Assembly: GCA_907163375.1 (NCBI GenBank)
Contig: CAJQUW010008698.1
Coordinates: 186,001-250,000 of the forward strand
From: Prostheceraeus crozeri
Lineage: Eukaryota > Platyhelminthes > Polycladida > Euryleptidae
Reading direction: 5' to 3'
Length of the DNA: 64,000 nucleotides
In this document: positions 19,959 through 30,622 of the stretch, piece after piece
Layout: each line of letters starts with the position of its first letter
Position numbering within the stretch: position 1 is the first letter of the stretch
The notes under the pieces: generated by a model
Database searches by the model: none
Seen by the model: only the letters and a program-made list of their open reading frames with translations
Told to the model about the DNA's origin: nothing
Position numbers and translations under genes: made by a program

Positions 19959-22900
19959 TTACACGTCTCCTGAATGTGGTAGTGTGAGTTTAATTCTTTT
20001 GAGTGGTGGTATGTTTGTGTCAGGATGTCCATGTGGAAGAGATATGTTGTGTTCTAACCAGCACCTCTTATCCTCCCATGCAGAAAGCGCCCGTTTCCTA
20101 AAAGTATGAGTTTTGATCTCATGCGACTTAGATTTTAAGATTGTCATATTGACAAACGTTATATTTTTATTTCTATAGGCTTTCCTGAAATTCTTATGTT
20201 TCATGTTAGAGACCAATGATCTTGATATGCCTTTAGCACGCTTAATACTATCGTCGCTATCCTTTAATTTCATACTGTACATTTTTGGACGGAGGAGAAT
20301 CATTTCATCTATTTCCTTCCCTGCTGTCTCATCCTTAAAGCAGCCAAGTTTTGCCTTATTTTTGATGGAGTAGAGTGGGTGATCAGTAGGATAATTTGAT
20401 GTATCAAAATATCTTTCTAAAGATTTTCCTACTTCATTGAAATTTAAATCTTTTTGAGTGGTAATACCTAAGAAGAAACTATCTGTATCACCACCCAACA
20501 AACGAACCTCTTTTACGAGAGGAGATGGTTTTAGTATTTTATAAAAGAGTTGGTACATTTCAAGCTTAGAGTAATCTAGTACAGCTTGACCAATATAGAT
20601 GGGCTTGCACAACTCAACTTCAGATTTTATCATTTTAACACCTACAAGGTCCTCATCGATAATGTCTCTATCGATGAATAGAGGTGATGAGACCAATTTG
20701 TGATACTTTTGATCATCATTAACTAGTTTATAGTTTACACGTTTTCTAACATCCTCCATCGTCTTACCAAATAGACTATTATTCTTATATTTATAAAAAT
20801 CTTTTTCAAAATTATTTTGGGCTAGTGCACGTTTCTGGCTGTTGCTATCAATATATGGTTTGAGGAAGGCTTTCTGTCTAAATTTAATAATGCGGTGAAC
20901 TCTTTTTAAAATCATACCCATTTCTAAATAAAATTTTAAGATGCTAAAGTGGACTAGATAGTTTTCCTTATCATACTGGGTGAGTAAAAGTTTGCGGCAA
21001 GGCTTATAGTCGGGTTGACCGCATGATTCTAAATCTTTATGAAATTGTTTCATAAAGTCGGAAAACATATCTTTACTCACTTCACCTGATTCGGGTGCGA
21101 GTGGAAAATCTACGGTTTTATGTTTAATATTATTTGGATAGATTAGATCTATCTCAAAATAATATCCCCAATCACCTTCATCTGGAATTGCTAGTATGTT
21201 GGAAGGGTTGGAGAAATGTTGAATTTCACTATCATCTAACCAGCTAAACTCAGAGTGAGGTAGCGGTTTGGATAATGAACTACCATACAAATTATTTTGG
21301 TCATAGTACTTTAGGTGGATATGATCATCACCTACTGTTTCAGATTTTATATGATGTTTATTTACAAATGTGAGACCACCGCGTATTCCGCGCTCAAATA
21401 TATTATACATCTCCGGGTCTTGTAAGAGATGAATGGTCTCACCAGTCATTTTAAAAGCAGACTTAAATGACATGGCTGGTAGACTGACAAAGTGGACGGG
21501 ATCTAACTTATCTTCTTCTAATGCCACTCGTCGAAACTCCTGAAAGACATCAGCCAGCAAAAATACATCTAACTTAAGGTAGGCAATCATATATTCGCCA
21601 AATGTATGACAGTCAAATTTTATCCATGCATCTTGTGCATGATCATAATCTTCGGCCTTACATTCTGCGCCGGTCAAATCATTTTTAAATTTATCTATGG
21701 GCGGAAGAGAAGTCTCGTCGAGTTTACTAATCGCATCAAAATATGCATATGGAAAGACTCCTTTCCGTGTGATGACTTCATCGGTTAGATTTGGGTATTG
21801 TTTCTTAAGATTTTGTGTTAGTGGAAGAGACTTTAGATTTTGTACGAGAGAGGCCAGTGATGCAGTCATAAATTGGTAGGAATCTAAAAATTTTATATCA
21901 AAATAGACCGTCTTATTTTCTTTAGTTTTATCGACAGGTACTTTTGCTGTCATGGCCATAAACTTCTCTCTCGTTTGTGCTATTACATCAAGCTTCCACT
22001 CTTTCATTTGACCTAAACCTCCTTTTATTATCATATGGCTGTCGTAGCCCTTAAAATTATGGAAAATGACGGGTAATGTACGCCGTTTCATCCTCAGTGA
22101 AAAATTGCATTTTGAACATAGTGCGTTTCTAAATTTACCAGTGATGTGATCATGGTCGCGCACTTTCTTAATCTTATCATCATCAAATGTTTTACTACAT
22201 TTGGGGCAAACGTTGCAACTATCAAATTTTGCTTGATCATCTGCTGTCATATGCAATGATCTGCGATAGAGTTCACCATCATACTTTTGTTGAAATTTGA
22301 CAGCCTGTTCGAGGAATTGTAGGAATTGGTAAATACAATCCTCACCTTGCCAGACGTGCATTTTATTTTTTCTATTTTGGAAATGGTCATGCCATACTTC
22401 ATAGCAGGAAATGGCTGCTGGCTTGTGGATGATATCATCGATATAGCATTCGATGTCAGCATAGATGACACGCAGGGGACTTAGTTCATCACCATTCTCT
22501 CTATATGAAAACTCCTTATCTTTGGGCATGCGCTCTATTTGTAGTTTACCCCGCTTGCACCATTCATAATGACTTAGAAATTTATTTTTCGACCAAAATG
22601 GTCGTGTGCAGCGGTCGCATATAAAATGTTCACCTTTAATCGATTTTTGTATATGGTTGTAAAGGCGATGAATTTTTGGAATGCCACAGTAATGCCACTG
22701 TTGAGTATTGTCCTCATATACTAGCAAAAGGTTGACAACTCGATCATAGCTACTTTGGCGGTTGTTATACCTAACGCCTTTTAACCCTTTCTCCCAGACG
22801 TGAACCACTATCTTAATTTTATTTAATTTCTCAAATTTCTCTATATCTTTCAATTTCATGTCTTCACTATTACAGTCATCAAACTTCAATTCATTTTCCC

Positions 22901-23737
22901 ACTCTTGATATTTACTTCTACGGAAACGATTATCACTTACATCATTGTAGTGGAGAATGGATAACACTGCATACTTAAAACATTGCGATTCGCAATCTAC
23001 AGAAATGACTGCTTTTTTGTCTTTTAAAATTTTTGGAAGATTGAAGGAGCCTCGCCCACTATAACTTTCTAGCAAATTGATTTTAAACTTGGCAGATTCT
23101 ATACCATCAAAAATGAGGCCACTATCGCGTTCGTTGAATTTAACTATATTTAGTTTTAGTCCTTGGATATGAAAATTTAACCAAGAATCTTCATCGATTA
23201 CTTCTGTAGCAGGAGAGGAGGGTATGTGAAACTCCAACCGCTCTACTATTTGACCAGTATGATGATCGATTTTTACATATTTTATTTTTAAGTAGATGAG
23301 CGCTTTTATTCTAAAGTTGTCTAAATTTCTAAAGAGCGCATCTATCAAGGATGAATTTTGATGAAACCACTTTTCAAAGTTAGCGATGGTTTCTGAGGAG
23401 TCCATCTGGTAGTTCCTCACTAAATTGTTCATTGATATTTCAGAGAGTCGGATAGAGGAGGTACCGTTGGTGTAGGTATCGTTCGTGTGTGTATGTCGAA
23501 GTCTATGTGAAGATAATTCAAAATGTGACTCAAATGATTGAATGCAGAAGTCGCAAGTAAAGGAGACGTGTTCAATAGAGTCATCCTCACCTCGGGAGAT
23601 TGATGGCGACTTGGGTTGACACACACGTTGTCTGATGTGTCGGAGCAGATCGCGTTTCCTCGTGAAGATGTGCCCACAGTCAGCACATTCCCGCTCGTCG
23701 CCTTCCCGCGATAGTGTTGAGCTGGAACTAGCATCAC
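19959..23737 (-). CDS. family-B DNA polymerase, main exon
   Basis: The last exon of the element's polymerase gene gives residues 213-1471 of the model. Two CxxC zinc fingers lie near 230-252 and 274-294. A Cys-His hydrolase-like (OTU-type) segment follows (Cys near 465, WHYCGI near 560), then a third finger near 586-606. Exo I YADIEC is near 638-643. An endonuclease-VII-like insert (HDHITGK plus CxxCN) is near 723-756. Exo II FHNFKGYD is near 771-778 and Exo III YLKLD near 932-936. Pol motifs follow: A (YYDQNNLYG, near 1023-1031), B (NNSLFGK, near 1198-1204), C (GGDTDS, near 1294-1299) and KMYSM (near 1364). All catalytic residues are present and no stop interrupts the frame. Related polymerases occur in Polintons, adintoviruses and bidnaviruses. 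The exon starts after TTTCTCTTTTAG; the in-frame ATG at 23753 lies in the intron. Confidence 0.93.
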
Positions 23738-23796
23738 CTAAAAGAGAAATCATTCTATCATCTCTATTAAAGTCTTAGCGTTTTGTTACAACTTAC

Positions 23797-24964
23797 CTTC
23801 ACTCAATAGCTCTAAACTTTCCTTGAGAAAGGAGGGCTTTGGTGATGAAGTCGATGCCTGAAATTGAGGAAGATGCTATTAGCCAAACGTTCGAGGGAGA
23901 TGAGCGAGGAAATCTTCAACCTACCATTTTAATGGTGTGGTCGCACACCTCGATCTCCATTTCTACCGACTTGTTGGAGATGGGAGGGAAGTCGCCTGCT
24001 GTTGCCGGTGGTGGCATGTGAGAGTTGGTGGGGCGGTTAGGAACGTTGTCGCCCAGAAATACCGTTGCGAGATCTGTTGAGAAAAGGAAGGAAAGCGATC
24101 AGTAACATGACTATTCAATTCCAAGTGTGGCGTGCGTTTTGTTTAAGTCCTTGTCCCCCTTTACCATCACTGTAACTTACCATCAAGAGAATCTACTTCC
24201 GCCATCACCGATGGTTCAAGAGGAGGTAGAAGGGGGATGCGAGCCGAGGGTGGAAGAGTCCGCGGCTTGGGTGTTGGAGGGATGCGGCGACGAGGAGTAG
24301 GTATGGGTGGTGGTGGAGGTTGGGCGATGACCATGCTCGAGGTGGATGGCTGCTCAGATGGTGGGGCTGAGGTAGATGGGCGAGAGGGTAGGGTCGGAAA
24401 ATCATCATCATATTTCCGCCTCGCGACTTCCTCCCACTTCTCCTGCCTTGCCAAAACTGTAGAGTGGAAAAGAGATGAGATTGATGAATGATAGAATGCA
24501 TGCTATCAGCCATGATGATACAGAACACATGACAGCATTCATTCATTAAGATACTTACATATTCCCAGTCGTTCATAGGCTCGACCAAGTGCCCCTTCAG
24601 GAATAGGTTCTCCGTTCATGATCCGCTGCTGTACTGAAAAAGGGAGGGAGATATTAGAGTGCATTATAAATTTTAGAAATGAGCTTCGCTTTTGAAAATC
24701 GCGGAGTAAAAAGACGTTAAGGGTCTTTTGTTGAAAATTAGTAAGGATATGATTCTTACATTCTTGATGTTATTCAAAGGTTTATGAAAATTAATTCCTA
24801 TGCTCAACACATATGGTAATCGAATGATGTTAGTTCAAGAGTTTTATTAGCACAACCTGCATCCTTGCCCCATCACACAAAAACTTACATTGCTCAATGA
24901 GAGTTTCCTCCATCTTGACAGAGACGCGATAAGATTCAATTTTTCTCATGATACTCGTATCCAT
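23797..24964 (-). CDS. family-B DNA polymerase, upstream exons 1-5
   Basis: Five short exons precede the main exon: 24964-24889 (coding part of an exon starting at 25008), 24633-24559, 24456-24181, 24073-23925 and 23857-23797. Each has a GT donor (GTAAGT four times, GTAGGT once) and a pyrimidine-AG acceptor. The phases match at every junction including the last, and the sum is 4,416 coding bases with one terminal stop. ATG 24964 is the first AUG after the predicted spliced leader. The encoded 213-residue extension has a helical start, a long proline-rich stretch (PPPPPIPTPRRR) and a Ser-rich end. Such an extension is not usual in Polinton polymerases. Confidence 0.8.
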
Positions 24965-25098
24965 ATCGAAGATTAAAGTAGTTAGATTCGACGTCGAAGG
25001 TAAATTCACTGAAAAGGATGCATAAGATTTATTTCATTTTACCTATGATGATCATTGAAGGGACATCTAATGAATTACATTTCACTCTACTCCATATC

Positions 25099-25300
25099 AT
25101 AAAGACTAACCTTTGTCGAATGGCTGAAGTACTCTGACCTGATGAGAGAAAGTGTCACGTTGAGTATGAAGTCGAACGCCCAACATGAGCAACGGCTCAG
25201 AGGTTTCGGTCTAACAAACGACGAACAACCCGTGCAACACAATCCCTCTACGGCAGTACCCGCCGTCCCGAAGGAACGCTCGAGCAAAGGAAGTATTACA
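25099..25300 (-). ncRNA. structured RNA-like module a', inside polymerase leader intron
   Basis: It is nearly identical to TIR module a (27217-27418), in the same orientation but outside the TIR. The GATAGC-loop hairpin at 25331-25348 is also kept. It lies wholly within the predicted leader intron (25406-25009) of the polymerase gene. Confidence 0.55.
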
Positions 25301-25400
25301 GCGATGATATGCTTTATGAGCAGAAGTGAATCTCTTGATAGCAAGAGACTATTCAACTAGATATCAAGTCAAAATAATCTGATAGCGGGAGCTCACCAAC

Positions 25401-25455
25401 ACTCACCTTATGAAAGATAAATGTGAAGAGTAGAGCTGGTGCACTACCTTTTATA
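25401..25455 (-). promoter_or_regulatory. polymerase promoter and leader 5' splice site
   Basis: TATAAAAG on the minus strand (25455-25448) is followed after about 40 nt by CATAAG|GTGAGT, with the intron starting at 25406. The layout, TATA box then a short leader then a donor, copies that of the TIR promoter. Splicing from 25407 to the CTTTTCAG acceptor at 25009 removes a 398-nt intron. Confidence 0.6.
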
Positions 25456-25680
25456 AGATTTTCCTAAGCGGTGAATGGATGAGACGTCTCGTCCAATCAT
25501 AAGACGATCAGGAGTTTCCAGTGCGCTCACGCACTTCCAATTAATGCTGATGTCACAAACTCTCTTTTATGAACGCATGAGCATCTATTTAAATCTGTCA
25601 ATGTACATTCCTATTGCGATATGATTTATTCGTTGATGATTTTACTATGATGTCTTATGTGTTCAGAGCTTGCTCATACA

Positions 25681-25870
25681 CTTAGTCTAACTTGTAAACT
25701 AGTAAATCTTGCGATCTTATTTTTTACAAACAGTCACACCTTTATTTCTAACATATACACTATTGAAACTTTATTTCTAACTGGTAAACTGTTGAAATGA
25801 TATCTTTCATTTACAAATAGTAGAACGCTTTGTCCAACTTGTAAACTAGTAAATCTTGTTCGCCATCGAA
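25681..25870 (-). repeat. short AATAAA array beside right TIR
   Basis: The units match those of the other arrays. Together with 25870-25907 it matches 16806-17000 in reverse complement, including TGTGGAACATTGATTTCC. Confidence 0.7.
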
Positions 25871-26094
25871 TCTAACTATTTAAATCTTCATCATGGAAAT
25901 CAATGTTCCACAGTCGGAGTAAAAGTTTGAGATGATACACTCCTGGCAAACTAACTCATGAAGTAGCTTTGCTGTGATACATTTCTATCTGTAAACATAT
26001 GATAATGTCAAAGTGAATCTAAAACTTTCCAGCTTATTAATTGTTCATCGTTGCATCAACGCTTTAACTCGTGAACAGTTATAATTTTATTTTA

Positions 26095-26505
26095 ATTTAC
26101 ACTTAGTCAAACTTGTAAACTAGTAAATCTTCCGATCTTATTTTTACAAACAGTTATACCTTAATTTCTAACATACACACTATTGAAACTTTATTTCTAA
26201 CTTGTAAACTCTTGAAACTTTATTTTGATATACAAACAGCTAAAACTTTATTTCTAACGCATACACTATTGAAACGTTATTTCTAACTTGTAAACTCTTG
26301 AAACTTTATTTTGATATACAAACAGCTAAAACTTTATTTCTAACGTATACACCATTGAAACTTTATTTTGATATACAAACAGCTAAAACTTTATTTCTAA
26401 CGTATACACCATTGAAACTTTATTTTTTAACTTGTAAACTGGTGAAACTATATCTTTCATTTACAAATAGTAGCACGCTTAGTCTAACTTGTAAATCTTA
26501 AAACA
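26095..26505 (-). repeat. AATAAA-bearing tandem array, right TIR
   Basis: This is the inverted copy of the left array. AATAAA lies on the minus strand, again in the direction of inward transcription. Confidence 0.8.
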
Positions 26506-26753
26506 TTTCATATGGGCGATGATGATAGATGAAATAGTGTCAAATAAAATTAAGATAGCTTACACTTCTGATATAGGGATAGCAATCGACTGCGATCCAT
26601 GTGTAAAGAGCTTGTTAGACTACGGAAGAGAGAAGTGTGTTATGTTGCGTGTGGCGCGTGAGTGTCCTCCCATTTCATTCCATTCATCAATTCGTCTCAT
26701 TGATAGAGACAGGTAGAACTCATGGTTCTCATAACGTATGCAATGGAAAGTTT

Positions 26754-26949
26754 TAGGCAACCTTCGACAGTTGGCTAAATGTCGCCCTGGCGCGAATGCA
26801 TACTACGTTGAGATAGCGGCAATCACTTGCAAACATGATGCAGAGAGGTTTAACAAGATTGGCCATTGCCGAATGTCCCTTGCGGTATACATAGCTACGG
26901 GTTTCACCGCCGCCCTTTACAGGAACACCCGTCGAAAGGAAGTATTACA
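26754..26949 (-). ncRNA. structured RNA-like module b, right arm
   Basis: This is the reverse complement of the left module b. It is read toward the polymerase gene. Confidence 0.45.
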
Positions 26950-27216
26950 CCGAACTTCATTTGCAACGTTCAAGTTGACTGATAACAGATTCAACTTAAT
27001 GATAGTATTCACCAGTCTAAAGACTGCCCAGGGCAAGCCGCGTGGAGGCTCTATCATGTCTTGCCCCATAGTGGACGATTATACGGTAGTGTGTTAGTAG
27101 ATTTCAATCATTGAAAAGGGAAGATGAGAATCATTTCATTTGTCTCATCAACGTTTATCATGGGAGCAATCATTGAAGGGACATCTAATGAATTACATTT
27201 CACTCTACTCCATATC

Positions 27217-27418
27217 ATAAAGACTAACCTTTGTCGAATGGCTGAAGTACTCTGACCTGGCGAGAGAAAGCGTCACGTTGAGTATGAAGTCGAACGCCCA
27301 ACATGAGCAACGGCTCAGAGGTTTCGGTCTAACAAACGACGAACAACCCGTGCAACACAATCCCTCTACGGCAGTACCCGCCGTCCCGAAGGAACGCTCG
27401 AGCAAAGGAGGTATTACA
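27217..27418 (-). ncRNA. structured RNA-like module a, right arm
   Basis: This is the reverse complement of the left module a. Its GATAGC-loop hairpin lies at 27449-27466 and another at 27497-27508. Confidence 0.5.
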
Positions 27419-27763
27419 GCGATGATGTGCTTTATGAGTAGAAGTGAATCTCTTGATAGCAAGAGACTATTCAACTAGATAGCAAGTCAAAAATAACCTG
27501 ATAGCAGGACAAATGTATAGTCAGTAATTTACACTTAGTGAGGAATGATAGATTTGAGTGTAGTGAGTGGCACTCGATCCCGTCGACAGCCCGAAGGCCT
27601 TGTACTGATCACTAGGGAAGTGAGAGATCTTCCCCGATACCCGCTCTTTACAGCTTAAGACATCATTGTCACTGCCCCGAAGTGGTAACAGGAACGCCGA
27701 GTCAAAGGTAGTGAACAGTAGCTGGGATCTAACCCCTCAAAGCTGCCTTAGACTTAGTTAAAT

Positions 27764-27853
27764 TTCAAATCTGATAGCAGATTTGAACTTCGCATACTTG
27801 AAAACCTTGAGGAAACATCCCAAGTTGTTGCTTTGATCAGCTTGATAGCAAGC
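27764..27853 (-). ncRNA. GATAGC-loop hairpin pair, right arm
   Basis: Two hairpins, 27764-27787 (nine-pair stem TTCAAATCT/AGATTTGAA) and 27840-27853 (GCTT/AAGC), carry the same six-base loop. They mirror the left arm. Confidence 0.55.
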
Positions 27854-27919
27854 CGTAGAGTGCTTGATTCACCAGCGTTTTGCAATGGAGATGTTTAGAG
27901 GCCACCCATGACAAGATAG

Positions 27920-28090
27920 CTAAGACTCAACCGATTGGCGTTCAAAGTGTTACGTTGAGAGCTGTGTCAAATGCCCAACATGAGTTGCCCCAGCGGTTAC
28001 GGTCTCAAATATGACACATTCCCTTGCCACACTTATCACTACGGCATCGTCCGCCGTCCCGAAGGAACACCCTGTCAGTGGAATATTACA
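27920..28090 (-). ncRNA. structured RNA-like module c, right arm
   Basis: This is the reverse complement of the left module c. It is the first module downstream of the right promoter. Confidence 0.5.
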
Positions 28091-28523
28091 GCAAAACTCT
28101 CCGTGTCTTGCTCGCTTTCAGTGAAAAGCCGCTTATAGCATGAGAAGACTGGCTCAGACATTATTAAAAATGCTTTCATTGACTTCAGCAGGGTCGAAAA
28201 CCCCAGAAAACCTCCAAAACTAGTGAATTTAAATTTTTCAACTTTTTAGCACTACTTATGAAATTTTATAAGTAGTCTGTCACTTAGGCCAGGTCAATAG
28301 CGACCGAACCCTTTTTGAATCAAGTCAAACGGACTTGTAGAAGCAAAGTTACAAGCCTTTAAAGTTTTGGAGTCTTTTATGGCCTGGAGACGAAGGCCAT
28401 CTCCTGGCTAACCTCTAAGTCTGACGGCTTAGCTGATATCAGCAATGAAATTTTCGAAGTCGGTTTCTTACAGAAACTCGGAATTTGGAATGTCCGAAGC
28501 TATCATCGGAGCTCAGAGAGACG

Positions 28524-28610
28524 ACTTACCGTTGGCAATCTCTCATCTGAATGACAAGTCTCCGTCGGTTCCCAGCTTATATAGTGTGTGGCGATCAGCT
28601 GATGACGTAA
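28524..28610 (-). promoter_or_regulatory. inward TIR promoter with 5' splice site, right arm
   Basis: This is the mirror image of the left promoter: TGACGTAA at 28603-28610, the TATA box complement at 28576-28583 and the donor complement ACTTAC at 28524-28529. It points toward the polymerase gene and could give it an alternative leader. Confidence 0.65.
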
Positions 28611-28979
28611 CACCCATCATCCAAACACTAAAAATCCCGTCTATCTCCGGTTCTAGTGCTCCGATTGAGCTGGAAATACACCATTTCCATGTAGAATTTG
28701 ACGCTGAATCCGAATCTGGCCTCCGTTTTCCCATCCGATGCTTCGTTTGGGCTCTACAGTAGGCAGCCATCGCAAAAATTCTAACTCTGTCGTTTTTTCG
28801 AAAAATGTTGAACATTTTTCTCGCCGATTGACTTGAAACTCTCCGATTGACATGAAACTCACCATACAGATAAAGAATTTCACGCTGATTCCAAATCTGA
28901 AATCCGCTTTCCAATCCGATGCTTCGTTTTGAAGCTAGAGCCCAAAACGTCCCAAATTCTAACTCTGTCGTTTTTCACC

Positions 28980-30260
28980 AATGTCCCAAAATCTTAAATG
29001 GCGTCTCACATCTAAACGAAGACAGATAGGAACAAGCCGATTGTTTCACTGAATTTGTCTCACTCTTACCTTTCAAACGAGCTATCGCACGACAAAATCC
29101 GTCCACTGGAAGCCAAAATCGAAGCAAGCTGTCCAGAGGGGGGGGGGGGGACGTCAGTGAAATTTCAAAATTTGATGAAAAATGTTTTGGTGACGGTCCC
29201 AGGTCGAAATTCCACACTTTGGAAAATTTTCAAATTTTTACCCATACAAAGTCACTCTGACACTTAGGATTTTTTCAGGTAAGCGAGCTCCGACCTAAAA
29301 TCTTGTAACCGCTCTAACTTTTGAACGAAGACAGATAGGAACAAGCCGATTGTTTCACTGAATTTGTCTCACTCTTAGCTTTCAAACGAGCTATCGCACG
29401 ACAAAATCCGTCCACTAGAAGCCAAAATCGAAGCAAGCTGTCCAGAGGGGGGGGGGGACGTCAGTGAAATTTCAAAATTTGATGAAAAATGTTTTGGTGA
29501 CGGTCCCAGGTCGAAATTCCACACTTTGGAAAATTTTCAAATTTTTACCCATACAAAGTCAGTCTGACACTTAGGATTTTTTCAGGTAAGCGAGCTCCGA
29601 CCTAAAATCTTGTAACCGCTCTAACTTTTGAACGAAGACAGATAGGAACAAGCCGATTGTTTCACTGAATTTGTCTCACTCTTAGCTTTCAAACGAGCTA
29701 TTGCACGACAAAATCCGTCCACTGGAAGCCAAAATCGAAGCAAGCTGTCCAGAGGGGGGGGGGGACGTCAGTGAAAATTTTTTCTCTCCGATTTCGCTGG
29801 AAACATCCTTCCTAACCCAAAATTTCACGTAGATTCCGAATCTGGCCTCCGTTTTCTCATCCGAGGCTTCGTTTGGACGCTACACACCAAAACGTCCCAA
29901 ATTCTAACTCTGTCGTTTTTTCGAAAAATGTTGAAAATTTTTTCTCTCCGATTGACTTGAAACTCACCATACAGATAAAGAATTTCACGCTGATTCCAAA
30001 TCTGAAATCCGTTTTCCAATCCGATGCTTCGTTTTGAAGCTAGAGCCCAAAACGTCCCAAATTCTAACTCTGTCGTTTTTCACCAATGTCCCAAAATCTT
30101 AAATGGCGTCTCACATCTAAACGAAGACAGATAGGAACAAGCCGATTGTTTCAGTGAATTTGTCTCACTCTTAGCTTTCAAACGAGCTATCGCACGACAA
30201 AATCCGTCCACTGGAAGCCAAAATCGAAGCAAGCTGCCCAGAGGGGGGGGGGGACGTCAG
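28980..30260 (-). repeat. poly-G-headed tandem unit array, right TIR
   Basis: This is the inverted counterpart of the left array. G-runs followed by ACGTCAGTGAAA start near 29138, 29449, 29754 and 30243. One long unit is missing relative to the left arm. Confidence 0.85.
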
Positions 30261-30501
30261 TGAAAATTTTTTCTCTCCGATTTCGCTGGAAACATCCTTC
30301 CTAATCCAAAATTTCACGTAGATTCCGAATCTGGCCTCCGTTTTCTCATCCGAGGCTTCGTTTGGGCCCTACACACCAAAACGTCCCACATTTTAACTCT
30401 GCCAAAATTTTGAAGAAACAGTTTTTCTCGCCGATTGACTTGAAACTCACCCTACCGATGCAGAATTTTACGCTGAATCCGAATCTGGCAGCCATTTCAC
30501 C

Positions 30502-30622
30502 ATCCACGATAACCTAGACGGTCGCCCACGTCAGCCTAGACGGTCGCCCACGTCAGCCTAGACGGTCGCCCACGTCCACCTAGACGGTCGCCCACGTCAA
30601 CCTGGACGGTCGCCCAAGTCAA
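30502..30622 (-). repeat. TIR minisatellite, right copy
   Basis: This is the reverse complement of the left minisatellite, with the same number of CGGTCGCCCACGTC-type units. Confidence 0.85.

Noticed and set aside
22247..22471. Minus-strand ORF in another frame of the polymerase exon
   Set aside because: It is a shadow of the polymerase coding sequence, as are the other short frames across 19959-23737.
23738..23753. ATG at 23753 as the polymerase start
   Set aside because: It lies in TTTCTCTTTTAG, a strong acceptor, and the upstream exons join in phase beyond it.
25138..25160. Hammerhead-like CTGATGAGAGAAAG in module a'
   Set aside because: There is no stem II between the two strands, and the sister copies read CTGGCGAGAGAAAG, so the match is chance.
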